From assembly GCA_963795555.1 (NCBI GenBank), contig CAWCHZ010000002.1:1-64000 (forward strand): 64,000 nucleotides of DNA, given 5' to 3'. Made by a program: the position numbers and the translations under genes. Shown in pieces: positions 7,849 through 15,209 of this stretch. Positions within the stretch are counted from its first letter, which is position 1; each line of letters begins with the position of its first letter. A model generated the notes under the pieces. That model had not been told where the DNA came from, did no database searches, and saw only the letters and a list, made by a program, of their open reading frames with translations. Source of the stretch: CAWCHZ01 sp963795555. Its GTDB lineage: Bacteria > Actinomycetota > Thermoleophilia > Solirubrobacterales > Solirubrobacteraceae.

Positions 7849-9027
7849 ATGAGCCTGTCCGGCAGCGAGCTTATTCGTCAGATCCGCAGTCAGATCCACG
7901 AGATCGATCCCGCCGACGTCCACGCCAAGCTCGACAACGGGATCGCGCTGGTCGACGTGCGCGAGACCGACGAGTGGAATGCCGGGCACCTGCCCGGTGC
8001 CGTCCACGTCCCGCGCGGCTATCTGGAGTCGCGCATCGACGGGGCGGTGCCCGATCGCTCGCGCCATGTCGTGCTCTACTGCGCCTCCGGACAGCGCTCG
8101 GCGCTGGCCGCCCACACGCTCGAGCAGCTCGGCTTCGAGAACGTCGAGTCGATGCGCGGTGGCATCACCCTCTGGAAGGATCGTGGCTATGAGGTCGACG
8201 TGCCGCGCGCGCTGTCACCCGAGCAGCGCGAGCGCTACTCGCGCCACCTGCTGATCCCCGAGGTCGGTGCCGACGGCCAGCAGAAGCTGCTCGAGGCCAA
8301 GGTCCTGCTGCTCGGCGCCGGCGGGCTGGGATCGCCGGCGGCGCTCTACCTCTCGGCGGCGGGCGTGGGCACGATCGGCATCGTGGACAACGACGTCGTC
8401 GACCTCTCCAACCTCCAGCGCCAGGTGATCCACACCAACGATCGCATCGGCACGCCGAAGGTCGACTCCGCCGAGCAGACGATGCGCTCGATCAACCCCG
8501 ACGTGCAGGTCGTCAAGCACCGCGTGCGGCTCGACTCCTCCAACATCGTGGAGATCATCTCCGGCTACGACGTCATCGTCGACGGGCTCGACAACTTCCC
8601 GACTCGCTACCTGCTCAACGACGCCTCCGTGCGGCTGCGGATCCCGGTGGTCTCGGCGGCGATCCTTGGCTTCGACGGACAGCTGTCGGTGTTCGCGCCC
8701 TACGAGGGCCCGTGCTACCGCTGCCTGTTCCCGGTTCCACCGCCGGCCGAGCTGGCCCCCTCCTGCGGCGCCAACGGCGTGCTCGGCGTGCTGCCGGGGA
8801 CGATGGGTCTGCTCCAGGCCACCGAGGTGATCAAGCTCGTGATCGGCAAGGGCGAGCCGCTGATCGGCCGTCTGCTGCTCTACGACGCGCTGGCCGCGAC
8901 GTTCAGCGAGGTGCGCGTGCGGCGCGACCCGCAGTGCCCGATCTGCTCGCGCGAGCCGAGCGAGATCACCGACGAGGAGCTGGGCAAGTTCCCCGACTAC
9001 GAGGCGTTCTGCGCCGCGGCGGGGTAG
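7849..9027 (+). CDS. moeZ: Rhodanese-ThiF fusion, E1-like adenylyltransferase and sulfurtransferase (MoeB/MoeZ type)
   Basis: Protein of 392 residues. An N-terminal rhodanese domain (about 18-115) has the persulfide Cys78 in YCASGQRS. A MoeB/ThiF E1 domain (about 125-390) has GAGGLGSPAALYL, the ATP/adenylate motif DVVDLSNLQRQVIH, zinc cysteine pairs CYRC and CPIC, and the crossover-loop Cys in APSCGANGVLG. It adenylates the C-terminal glycine of a ubiquitin-like sulfur carrier and then sulfurates it. In well-known MoeZ/Uba4 proteins the rhodanese follows the E1 domain; here it precedes it. The carrier gene starts 13 bp downstream, and CysM and Mec follow, so the substrate is most likely CysO (MoaD also possible). 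Confidence 0.9.
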   Translation: MSLSGSELIRQIRSQIHEIDPADVHAKLDNGIALVDVRETDEWNAGHLPGAVHVPRGYLESRIDGAVPDRSRHVVLYCASGQRSALAAHTLEQLGFENVESMRGGITLWKDRGYEVDVPRALSPEQRERYSRHLLIPEVGADGQQKLLEAKVLLLGAGGLGSPAALYLSAAGVGTIGIVDNDVVDLSNLQRQVIHTNDRIGTPKVDSAEQTMRSINPDVQVVKHRVRLDSSNIVEIISGYDVIVDGLDNFPTRYLLNDASVRLRIPVVSAAILGFDGQLSVFAPYEGPCYRCLFPVPPPAELAPSCGANGVLGVLPGTMGLLQATEVIKLVIGKGEPLIGRLLLYDALAATFSEVRVRRDPQCPICSREPSEITDEELGKFPDYEAFCAAAG

Positions 9028-9039
9028 GGTTCGAGCGCA

Positions 9040-9366
9040 ATGGCGACAGTTCGCATCCCACCCGTCCTGCGCTCCGCGGTTGGCGGTGAAAAGCAGGTCG
9101 ACGCGAGCGGATCATCGGTCGGCGAGGTGCTGCGGGCGCTCGTCGAGGCCCATCCGCAGACGGCCGAGCAGCTCTTCGCCGGGCCGGATGAGCTGAACCG
9201 CTACGTCAACGTCTATCTCAATGACGAGGACGTGCGGGTGCTGCAGGGGCTGGACACGGCGGTCGGGGAGTCCGACGTGTTGGTGATCCTGCCGGCGATG
9301 GCCGGTGGCTCACCGGCGGCCGTCGCGGCCGGGAGCTCACCGGCGGCCGTCGCGGCCGGCGGTTGA
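9040..9366 (+). CDS. cysO: Ubiquitin-like sulfur carrier protein CysO with extended C-terminal tail
   Basis: MoaD/ThiS-fold protein of 108 residues. The core resembles mycobacterial CysO (RYVNVYLNDEDVRVLQGLDT and then VILPAMAGG). CysO normally ends at this diglycine (residues 89-90), where a thiocarboxylate is formed and used by CysM to make cysteine. Here translation continues for 18 residues as two copies of SPAAVAAGS/G, ending again in GG (107-108). Either the new terminal GG is the working end or the tail is trimmed after the internal GG. Upstream is its E1 (moeZ); downstream are cysM and the Mec hydrolase. A TAGGGT box overlaps the moeZ stop codon 9 bp before the start. Confidence 0.85.
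   Translation: MATVRIPPVLRSAVGGEKQVDASGSSVGEVLRALVEAHPQTAEQLFAGPDELNRYVNVYLNDEDVRVLQGLDTAVGESDVLVILPAMAGGSPAAVAAGSSPAAVAAGG
9308..9361 (+). repeat. 27-bp in-frame tandem duplication at the 3' end of cysO
   Basis: Two copies (9308-9334 and 9335-9361) begin GCTCACCGGCGGCC and differ only at the last bases. Each adds nine residues (SPAAVAAGS, SPAAVAAGG) to the carrier tail. Confidence 0.9.
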
Positions 9367-9471
9367 TTGCGGGCCGCCGTTTGGCGGCACGGGAGACGGC
9401 TAGTATCGGGGAGCGGCGGCTGATCGCCAGCCCGCCGTTGGCGGTGCGGGAGACGGCTAGTATCAGGGGAG
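9358..9471 (+). repeat. 57-bp tandem duplication covering the cysO stop codon and cysM upstream region
   Basis: Copy 1 (9358-9414) and copy 2 (9415-9471) align over their whole length: GGCGGTTGA versus GGCGGCTGA, a GCCGCC/GGCGGC or CCGCC/GGCGG hairpin, then GAGACGGCTAGTATC. The duplicated unit includes the codons for GG and the stop of cysO. Each copy carries a -10-like TAGTAT (9401-9406 and 9458-9463); the second lies 13 bp before the cysM ATG. Confidence 0.85.
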
Positions 9472-9476
9472 CGAGG

Positions 9477-10445
9477 ATGTCTGAGGTACGGCTCAACAAC
9501 CGTCCTTGCGGCGGGCGCTACGGGGACATCGTCCAGTCGATCGGCAACACGCCGCTGGTCGAGCTCAAGCGGCTCTCACCGCGGCCCGGAGTGCGGATCT
9601 GGGCCAAGATGGAGTCGCGCAATCCGACCGGGTCGGTCAAGGACCGCGTCGCGCGCGCGTTGATCGAGGACGCCGAGGAGCGCGGCGCGATCAGCCCCGG
9701 CCAGACGATCCTCGAGCCAACCTCGGGCAACACCGGCATCTCGTTGGCGATGATCTGCCACCGACGCGGCTATCCGCTGAAGGTCGTGATGCCCGATAAC
9801 GTCACCGAGGAGCGCACGCAGCTGCTGCGCATGTATGGCGCCGAGATCGTCTACTCCGAGGGTCCCAAGGGGACCAACGGTGCGGTTGAGCTGGCGCTCG
9901 AGCTGGCCCACTCGGACTCGCGCTACTACATGCCATATCAGTACGGCAACCCGGCCAACCCGCTCGCGCACTACAACGGCACGGCGGTCGAGATCCTCGA
10001 GGAGCTCGACGACGTGGCGGCCTTCGTCGCCGGTCTCGGCACGGGCGGCACGCTGATGGGCAACGCGCGGCGACTCAAGGAGGAGCTGCCCGACGTCAAG
10101 ATCGTCGCCGCCGAGCCGATGCAGGGGGAGGGCGTGCAGGGCCTGCGTTCGCTGAGCGACGGCTTCATCCCGCCGATCATCGACCTGTCGCTGCTGGACC
10201 GCAAGATCTTCGTCACCAACCGCGATGCGATCGTCTGGACGCGACGGCTGCTCGACGAGGAGGGCGTCTTCGCCGGCGTCTCCTCCGGCGCGATCGCGTC
10301 GATCGCGGTGCGCATCGCCAACGAGCTCGCGGAGGGCAACGTCGTCTTCATCATCGCCGACGACGGCTCGAAGTACCTCTCCTCGGGGATCTACACGCGC
10401 CCGGTCGACGAGGTTCTCAAGCTCGAGTCGACGCTGTGGTGGTGA
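9477..10445 (+). CDS. cysM: Cysteine synthase CysM (CysO-thiocarboxylate dependent)
   Basis: PLP enzyme of 322 residues. In the CysO pathway it condenses O-phosphoserine with CysO thiocarboxylate, giving a CysO-cysteine adduct. Visible signatures are the substrate loop PTSGNTG, the PLP lysine in NPTGSVKDRVA, the glycine-rich phosphate loop GLGTGGTLMG, and SSGAIASIA near the C terminus. The start is the ATG at 9477 (MSEVRLNN), preceded by GGGGAGCGAGG; an in-frame extension to 9363 runs through the repeats and is not plausible. It lies between cysO and mec and overlaps mec by a few bases. That context favours CysM over a sulfide-using CysK. Confidence 0.92.
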   Translation: MSEVRLNNRPCGGRYGDIVQSIGNTPLVELKRLSPRPGVRIWAKMESRNPTGSVKDRVARALIEDAEERGAISPGQTILEPTSGNTGISLAMICHRRGYPLKVVMPDNVTEERTQLLRMYGAEIVYSEGPKGTNGAVELALELAHSDSRYYMPYQYGNPANPLAHYNGTAVEILEELDDVAAFVAGLGTGGTLMGNARRLKEELPDVKIVAAEPMQGEGVQGLRSLSDGFIPPIIDLSLLDRKIFVTNRDAIVWTRRLLDEEGVFAGVSSGAIASIAVRIANELAEGNVVFIIADDGSKYLSSGIYTRPVDEVLKLESTLWW

Positions 10446-10849
10446 GCGCGACCCTGCGCTTCCGGCGCGCGCTGATCGACGAGATGGTCGCTCACGCGCT
10501 GGCGGACAAGCCGCTGGAGTGCTGCGGTGTGGTCGCCGTGCGTGATGGCGAGGCCCTGAAGGTTCATCGCATGGCGAACACGGCGGCCAGCGCGGTGCGC
10601 TATGAGGTCGACAGCGCGGAGCTGGTGCGCGTCTACGGCGAGATCGACGACGCCGGCTGCGAGATCGGCGCGATCTACCACTCCCACACGCGCAGTGCGC
10701 CCTATCCCTCACAGACCGACATCAACCTCGCCTTCTATCCTGATGCGCTTTACATAATCGTCGGGGTCGCGGGCCCCGAGCCAGAGGTGCGGGCCTTCCG
10801 CATCGTCGAGCATCGCGACGTCGACGAGGTCCCGCTCGAGGTCGTCTGA
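10436..10849 (+). CDS. mec: Mec-type JAMM metallohydrolase (CysO-cysteine peptidase)
   Basis: JAB1/MPN/Mov34 zinc hydrolase of about 137 residues that releases cysteine from the CysO-Cys adduct. The JAMM motif is complete: an early glutamate in PLECCGVV, the histidines and serine in YHSHTRSAPYPS, and the aspartate in QTD. Three consecutive GTG codons at 10436, 10439 and 10442 overlap the end of cysM, so translation is probably coupled and the exact start is uncertain. Related JAMM enzymes (QbsD type) also trim residues after a carrier's GG, so Mec is a candidate to process the CysO tail; that is inference. Confidence 0.9.
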   Translation: MVVSATLRFRRALIDEMVAHALADKPLECCGVVAVRDGEALKVHRMANTAASAVRYEVDSAELVRVYGEIDDAGCEIGAIYHSHTRSAPYPSQTDINLAFYPDALYIIVGVAGPEPEVRAFRIVEHRDVDEVPLEVV

Positions 10850-11337
10850 TCGCCGACAGCCTCGTTTGCCCGCATTGCGCCGCGGTCCATCCCGCCACCG
10901 AGCGCTTCTGCGGACGCTGTGGCACCCCGCTGGTCCTGCCGCCCGGCGCGACCGCACGGCCTCCGCTGACGATGGCCGCCGAGCGGGCGCGCAAGATCAG
11001 GCCCGAGTACGCCGACGGCGAGCTGGTGCGCGTGGCCGGCGCACGCAACCAGGCCGAGGCCGAGCTGATCCAGGGCCTGCTGCTCGAGGAGGGCGTGCCC
11101 AGCGTGCTGCGACGCACGCGCGGCTTCGACGTCCCCGACTTCCTCGCCGCCGGCCCGCGTGACGTGCTGGTCCCCCATGCCGGCGAGCGGGCTGCGCGCG
11201 ACGTGCTGCTGCAGGCGGAGCTGATCGGCGCTCAGCAGCCGGCGGGCCCATCGGCGCGGCGGCTGCTGACGGCGCTGTTGGGCGGCCTCGCGTTGCTGGC
11301 GCTGATCGTTTGGCTGGTCGCCGACGTGCTGCGCTAG
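10846..11337 (+). CDS. Zinc-ribbon, DUF2007-like, C-terminally membrane-anchored protein
   Basis: The reading frame gives about 163 residues. An N-terminal zinc ribbon (LVCPHCAAVHPATERFCGRC) precedes a DUF2007/signal-transducing-like domain (LVRVAGARNQAEAELIQGLL, then GFDVPDFLAAGPRDVLVP), and a single hydrophobic helix ends the protein (LLGGLALLALIVWLVADVLR). The zinc ribbon lies before the first ATG (10972), and the frame has no ATG, GTG or TTG between an upstream stop and the ribbon. The best candidate is CTG at 10846, which overlaps the mec TGA. It is the last gene of the moeZ-cysO-cysM-mec run. Function unknown; presumably it faces the cytoplasm with a tail anchor. Confidence 0.65.
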   Translation: MIADSLVCPHCAAVHPATERFCGRCGTPLVLPPGATARPPLTMAAERARKIRPEYADGELVRVAGARNQAEAELIQGLLLEEGVPSVLRRTRGFDVPDFLAAGPRDVLVPHAGERAARDVLLQAELIGAQQPAGPSARRLLTALLGGLALLALIVWLVADVLR

Positions 11338-11358
11338 CGGCGCCCCGCCGGGGTCGAG

Positions 11359-11985
11359 CTACGCCACGAGCGAGGGCGCGCCGCTGGCGATCGCGGCGAT
11401 CTCCTCGGAGGCGCGCTCGAACTCCTCGTCGGCGAGCACCGGAGTGCCCTCGAACGGGAGGTCGCGCTGGAGTTCCAGCCAGGAGCGACAGCCGCCGTAC
11501 TCCTCGCGCACCTTGACGGTCACCGGCCGCGGGATCCGATAGGTCCGCAGCACGAGCACGTGGAGGGGATGGCGGCGCTTCCACGCCAGGCGCTTCTCGG
11601 CGTAGTCGGTCGTCCAGACGTAGAAGGGAGCGAGCGCATCGACGCAGCGCGGGTCGGTGACCGTGTAGTGGGCGGCCACCTCGGCCCAGGCGCGGATGCG
11701 CACGCGATCGGGCTGGTTGATGCCGTCCTCGATCACCGCCTCCTCGCACGGCTCGCCATCCGGCCAGACGCCCTCCTCGAGCGCGCGGCGCAGCTCGGGC
11801 TGGTGGGACTCGCGCACGAGGTCGCTGCGCTGATGGTCGAACGTGGGGTAGAGGAAGAAGCGATCGTGCTCGACCCTGAAATGGCGGTCGATCTCACGGA
11901 TGCCGCCCTTGCGCAACGTCACCAGCTGCTCGCCCTCGGCGAGCGCGCGCACAGTCACGGCCCATTCTTTGAATGCGATTGGCAT
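11359..11985 (-). CDS. DUF1802 family protein
   Basis: Soluble protein of 208 residues matching the DUF1802 pattern: it starts MPIAFKEWAVTVRAL, followed by LVTLRKGGIREIDRHF, RFFLYPTFDHQRSDLVR and YVWTTDYAEKRLAWKRRHPL, with LVLRTYRIPRPVTV near the C-terminal third. The family is widespread in bacteria and uncharacterised. The ATG at 11983-11985 is chosen because similarity begins there; an in-frame extension upstream runs over the next gene. It stands alone, convergent with the zinc-ribbon gene (21 bp between stops). An AT-rich gap lies upstream. Confidence 0.75.
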   Translation of the reverse strand: MPIAFKEWAVTVRALAEGEQLVTLRKGGIREIDRHFRVEHDRFFLYPTFDHQRSDLVRESHQPELRRALEEGVWPDGEPCEEAVIEDGINQPDRVRIRAWAEVAAHYTVTDPRCVDALAPFYVWTTDYAEKRLAWKRRHPLHVLVLRTYRIPRPVTVKVREEYGGCRSWLELQRDLPFEGTPVLADEEFERASEEIAAIASGAPSLVA

Positions 11986-12190
11986 GACGGAAAAAAAGCG
12001 AGAGGAATACGACTTGTTCTGGGCGCGGCGTAGAGCCTGCACCCGCGGCGGGAGACGCCATTCTACGACAAATTCGACAAAAACCCAAAATCTCCCTGCT
12101 TGCGGCTGGTTTTTGTGGCGCAGAGGGATCTGTGCGGCCTGTCTGGTGAGCTCGACGTGGCTCCCGCGGCCGCTTTGCGGCTGCTCTTCG
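11986..12190. other. AT-rich intergenic gap with a long-stem inverted repeat
   Basis: This 205-bp gap between two minus-strand genes is clearly poorer in GC than its surroundings. It contains an A-run (GGAAAAAAAGCG), and an inverted repeat with arms ACAAAAACC (12077-12085) and GGTTTTTGT (12108-12116) around a 22-bp loop. The right arm ends in a T-run on the plus strand, and the left arm gives one on the minus strand, so it could act as a weak terminator for the upstream dehydrogenase gene. I see no coding potential. Confidence 0.45.
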
Positions 12191-13090
12191 TCAGTGCAGC
12201 ATCGTGCCCGCGCGTGCTTCGACCACGCTCGCCAGCGCCGCGAAGTCCTCGTCACCGCGCCCGGCCCGCGCGGCTGCCGTGAGCAGCTCACACGTCTGGG
12301 CGGCGAAGGGGAACGCGGCGCCCGCGCTGGCGCCGGCGTCGAGGCAGATCGCCAGGTCCTTGAGCATGTGCCCCAGCCGGAACAGCGGGGTGTAGTCATG
12401 TTGGCGCATCGGCGCGGCTTTGAGGTCGAGCATCACCGAGCCGCCGGAGGAGGCGCTCATCACCTCGACCATGGCGTCGAGGTCCAGGCCGGCGCGCTGT
12501 GCGAACACGAGCGCCTCGGCGATCACCGCCGCATTGGTGGCGGCAACCGCGTTGTTGATCACCTTCACGAGCTCGCCCTCGCCGAGCGCGCCGACGTGCA
12601 CGATCAGCCGGCCCATCGCCTCCAGCACCGGGCGCGCGTCCTCCACGTCGCTCGTCGCGCCGCCGACCATGATCGTCAGCGTGCCGTCCTGCGCTCGCGG
12701 CGCCGAGCCGCTGACGGGGGCATCGATCAGCCGGACGCCATGCTCGGCGAGCGTCGCTCCCAGTCGCCGCGTCGCGGCGGGCGCGATCGTCGACATGTCG
12801 ACGCACAGCGTGCCCGCGCGTGCGCCGTGCACGACGCCGGCGGGGCCCAGCAGGACCTGCTCGACGTCGGGCGCGTCGACGACCATCGTCACCACGATGT
12901 CGCTGTTGGCTGCGAGCTCGGCCGGGGAGCCGGCAAGCACGCCGCCGTGCTCGGCCACCCACGCCCGCGCCTTGGCTTCCGTGCGGTTCCAGACGATGAT
13001 CGGGAATCCCGCACGGGCAACGTTGGCGGCCATCCGCGCGCCCATGATGCCCAGCCCGATGAAGCCCACCCGCTGCGCCACGGTGGGCAC
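12191..13090 (-). CDS. 3-hydroxyisobutyrate dehydrogenase-family NAD(P)-dependent oxidoreductase
   Basis: Beta-hydroxyacid dehydrogenase of 299 residues. The N-terminal Rossmann motif is VGFIGLGIMGARMAANVARA; the substrate loop reads DAPVSGSAPRAQDGTL; the catalytic lysine is in GELVKVINNAVAATN; the C-terminal helical domain ends near residue 290. The family includes 3-hydroxyisobutyrate, tartronate semialdehyde and gamma-hydroxybutyrate dehydrogenases. The substrate cannot be told from sequence alone, and no valine-degradation genes are adjacent. The DAPVSG loop is the commonest form in HIBADH-like enzymes. Confidence 0.85.
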   Translation of the reverse strand: MPTVAQRVGFIGLGIMGARMAANVARAGFPIIVWNRTEAKARAWVAEHGGVLAGSPAELAANSDIVVTMVVDAPDVEQVLLGPAGVVHGARAGTLCVDMSTIAPAATRRLGATLAEHGVRLIDAPVSGSAPRAQDGTLTIMVGGATSDVEDARPVLEAMGRLIVHVGALGEGELVKVINNAVAATNAAVIAEALVFAQRAGLDLDAMVEVMSASSGGSVMLDLKAAPMRQHDYTPLFRLGHMLKDLAICLDAGASAGAAFPFAAQTCELLTAAARAGRGDEDFAALASVVEARAGTMLH

Positions 13091-13106
13091 GGTAGCTCAG
13101 CGGCGG

Positions 13107-13529
13107 CTAGGCCGCGAGCGGCGACTCCATCTCCTCGGTCGCGGCGAGGTGCTGGTGCGATGGGCAATAGCCGTTGTGGGCCAGCGCCGGCCGCCGGCAG
13201 GGCGTCCCCTTGCGCGTCGTCGCGCGGCAGTCGGAGCGCAGGCCCAGACTGCAGGAGGCCTGCCGCTTGATGACCTCGCCGGCAAGCGCCAGGTAGGCGT
13301 CGACGACCCGGTAGACACGGCGCTGATCGGCGATCTGGAAGTAGCAGCGGACGTCGCGGAACAGCGTCCGCGTCGGCTGCGAGAAGTGCCAGCGGTCGGT
13401 CGCCAGTCGCTCGATCGCGGACTCGCACGCGTGCAGCACCGCCTCGTGGTTGCTCGGATGATGGCCAGGTGGCGTCTCGACTATCGCATCGGCCAGCGCG
13501 CGGTACATCGCGCGACTGAAGTGGTACAT
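13107..13529 (-). CDS. Hypothetical protein with C-terminal Cys/His cluster
   Basis: Protein of 140 residues, not recognised by family. The N-terminal two thirds look helical (MYHFSRAMYRALADAIVET, ATDRWHFSQPTRTLFRDVRC). The end has a small cysteine/histidine cluster, CRATTRKGTPCRR followed by NGYCPSHQH, reminiscent of short zinc-binding knuckles seen at the ends of actinobacterial hypothetical proteins. A strong Shine-Dalgarno (GAGGAGGAAGG) precedes the ATG at 13527-13529, and a TACATAGT-like -10 lies further upstream on the minus strand. It looks like a single-gene unit. A DNA- or RNA-binding role is only a guess. Confidence 0.6.
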   Translation of the reverse strand: MYHFSRAMYRALADAIVETPPGHHPSNHEAVLHACESAIERLATDRWHFSQPTRTLFRDVRCYFQIADQRRVYRVVDAYLALAGEVIKRQASCSLGLRSDCRATTRKGTPCRRPALAHNGYCPSHQHLAATEEMESPLAA

Positions 13530-13644
13530 CCTTCCTCCTCGGGTCGGACGCCGTTTTTCGCCCCACTATGTAGCCCGTCGACGGTTCGCTGAAACGTCGC
13601 TGCGTGTCCGGCCAGGCGCCGCCCGGCGGAAAAGCAGGGGACGC

Positions 13645-13701
13645 CGGGATCGACGGAGACGCGCGGGATCGACGGGGACGCGCGGGATCGACGGGGACGC
13701 G
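13645..13701 (+). repeat. Three 19-bp tandem repeats downstream of nadB
   Basis: Units CGGGATCGACGGRGACGCG run at 13645-13663, 13664-13682 and 13683-13701, directly after the nadB stop codon (13715, minus strand). The remainder of the 13530-13714 gap shows no gene. Confidence 0.9.
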
Positions 13702-13714
13702 CGCCGGGTCGGGC

Positions 13715-15187
13715 TCAGCGCCAGCGCTCGATGCGCAGCTGGCCGCGCGTGTCGGTCACCACGTGGCGCTCGTCGAAGGCGGGGTCGGTCGCCGGGAAGT
13801 CGGCACGGCAGTGCGCCCCGCGCGTCTCCTCGCGCAGCAGCGCCGAGGCGGCGATCAGCCGCGCGAGCGGATGCGGGTCGCTGGCCAGGCGGATCAGCCC
13901 GGCGCGCTCGCGGACCAGCCCGGCGTCGCGCCAGAGCGCCGCGCGGGTCGCGCTCTCGGGCAGCGCCAGCGGCAGCGCGGCCGGCGCCTCGCCGCATGGG
14001 CCGGGCGGCGGCTCTTCCAGCGCGGCGTGAACCGCGCGGCGGCCGAACACGATGCACTCGCTGAGCGAGTTGGAGGCCAGCCGGTTGGCGCCGTGCAGGC
14101 CCGTGCAGGCACACTCGCCGACCGCGTAGAGCCCGGCAACGCTCGAGCGGCCGTCCAGGTCGGTGGCGATGCCGCCCATCATGTAGTGAGCCGCCGGGGC
14201 GACGGGGATGAGGTCGCGCTGGGGATCCAGCCCCGAGCGACGCAGGGAGCTTGTGACGTTGGGGAAGCGGTTGGGGTCGATCGCGCGCATGTCCAGCGCG
14301 ACCGAGCGCGCGCCGCTGGCGCTGAGGCGCTGCTGGATCGCGCGCGCCACCTCATCGCGTGGTGCAAGCTCGTCCACGAAGCGCTCGCCGTGCTCGTCGA
14401 GCAGCACGGCGCCCTCGCCGCGCACGGCCTCGGTGATCAAGAAGCCGTCGATGCCCGGACTGCGCTCCAGGCCGGCGGTCGCGACGACCGCCGTGGGATG
14501 GAACTGCACCAGCTCGAGATCGGCGAGATCCGCGCCGGCGGCGTGGGCGAGCAGCATGCCGGCGCCAACCGAGCCGAGCGGGTTTGTGGTCCTTGCCCAC
14601 AGTGCGGCCGCGCCGCCGGTTGCCAGCACGACCGCGCGTGTGCGCACGATGCGCCCGTCGTCGCAGACCAGCCCAACGCAACGCTCCGCGGCGATCCACA
14701 GCGCCACCGCGCGCCGGCGCTCGAGCGGGACGATGCGCTCGTCGGCCGCGACCAGCGCCGACAGCGCCCGGGTGATCCGCCGGCCGGTCGCCGCGCCGCC
14801 CGCGTGGACGATGCGCCGCGCCGTATGGCCACCTTCGAGCCCAAGCGCAAGCCGCCCGTGACGGTCGGCGTCGAACACGACACCCAGCTCGATCAGCTCG
14901 TGGACGCGGCCCGGCGCCTCCGCGCAAAGCGCCCGCACCGCCGTGTCGCGCGCCGCCCCGCGTCCGGCGCGCAGCGTGTCCTCGCGGTGGCGCTCGATGC
15001 TGTCCTGCGGTGCGAGCGCGGCCGCCAGGCCGCCCTGCGCCCAATAGCTCGCGGATTCCGCCAGCGGCGTCGCGGAGACCAGCACCACGCGCGCCCCCAG
15101 CCGTGCCGCGGCCGCGGCGGCGTAGAGCCCGGCAGCTCCGGCGCCGACGATCGCCAGGTCGGCGTCAATCGTCGCCGCCGGCCTCAT
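13715..15187 (-). CDS. nadB: L-aspartate oxidase
   Basis: FAD enzyme of 490 residues that oxidises L-aspartate to iminoaspartate, the first step of de novo NAD synthesis. It shows the FAD motif AIVGAGAAGLYAAAAAARLG, SYWAQGGLAAAL, ELVQFHPTAV, a substrate-site region ERFVDELAPRDEVARAI, HYMMGGIATDLDGRSSV and GLHGANRLASNSLSECIVFG, all characteristic of NadB rather than succinate dehydrogenase. The ATG at 15185-15187 is 22 bp from the divergent deacetylase gene. The nadA and nadC partners, usually adjacent, are not seen here. Confidence 0.93.
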   Translation of the reverse strand: MRPAATIDADLAIVGAGAAGLYAAAAAARLGARVVLVSATPLAESASYWAQGGLAAALAPQDSIERHREDTLRAGRGAARDTAVRALCAEAPGRVHELIELGVVFDADRHGRLALGLEGGHTARRIVHAGGAATGRRITRALSALVAADERIVPLERRRAVALWIAAERCVGLVCDDGRIVRTRAVVLATGGAAALWARTTNPLGSVGAGMLLAHAAGADLADLELVQFHPTAVVATAGLERSPGIDGFLITEAVRGEGAVLLDEHGERFVDELAPRDEVARAIQQRLSASGARSVALDMRAIDPNRFPNVTSSLRRSGLDPQRDLIPVAPAAHYMMGGIATDLDGRSSVAGLYAVGECACTGLHGANRLASNSLSECIVFGRRAVHAALEEPPPGPCGEAPAALPLALPESATRAALWRDAGLVRERAGLIRLASDPHPLARLIAASALLREETRGAHCRADFPATDPAFDERHVVTDTRGQLRIERWR

Positions 15188-15197
15188 CGCGAGGCTC

Positions 15198-15203
15198 TAC
15201 CGT
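15198..15203 (+). promoter_or_regulatory. -10 box of a probable leaderless transcript
   Basis: TACCGT ends 6 bp before the GTG start of the deacetylase gene. This places the expected transcription start on or next to the first codon. It fits the TANNNT actinobacterial -10 pattern. Confidence 0.45.
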
Positions 15204-15209
15204 AGTCCC

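Noticed and set aside
13604..15205. 533-codon plus-strand frame opposite nadB
   Set aside because: nadB on the other strand has full family motifs; this frame has none and only Arg/Gln/Ala composition.
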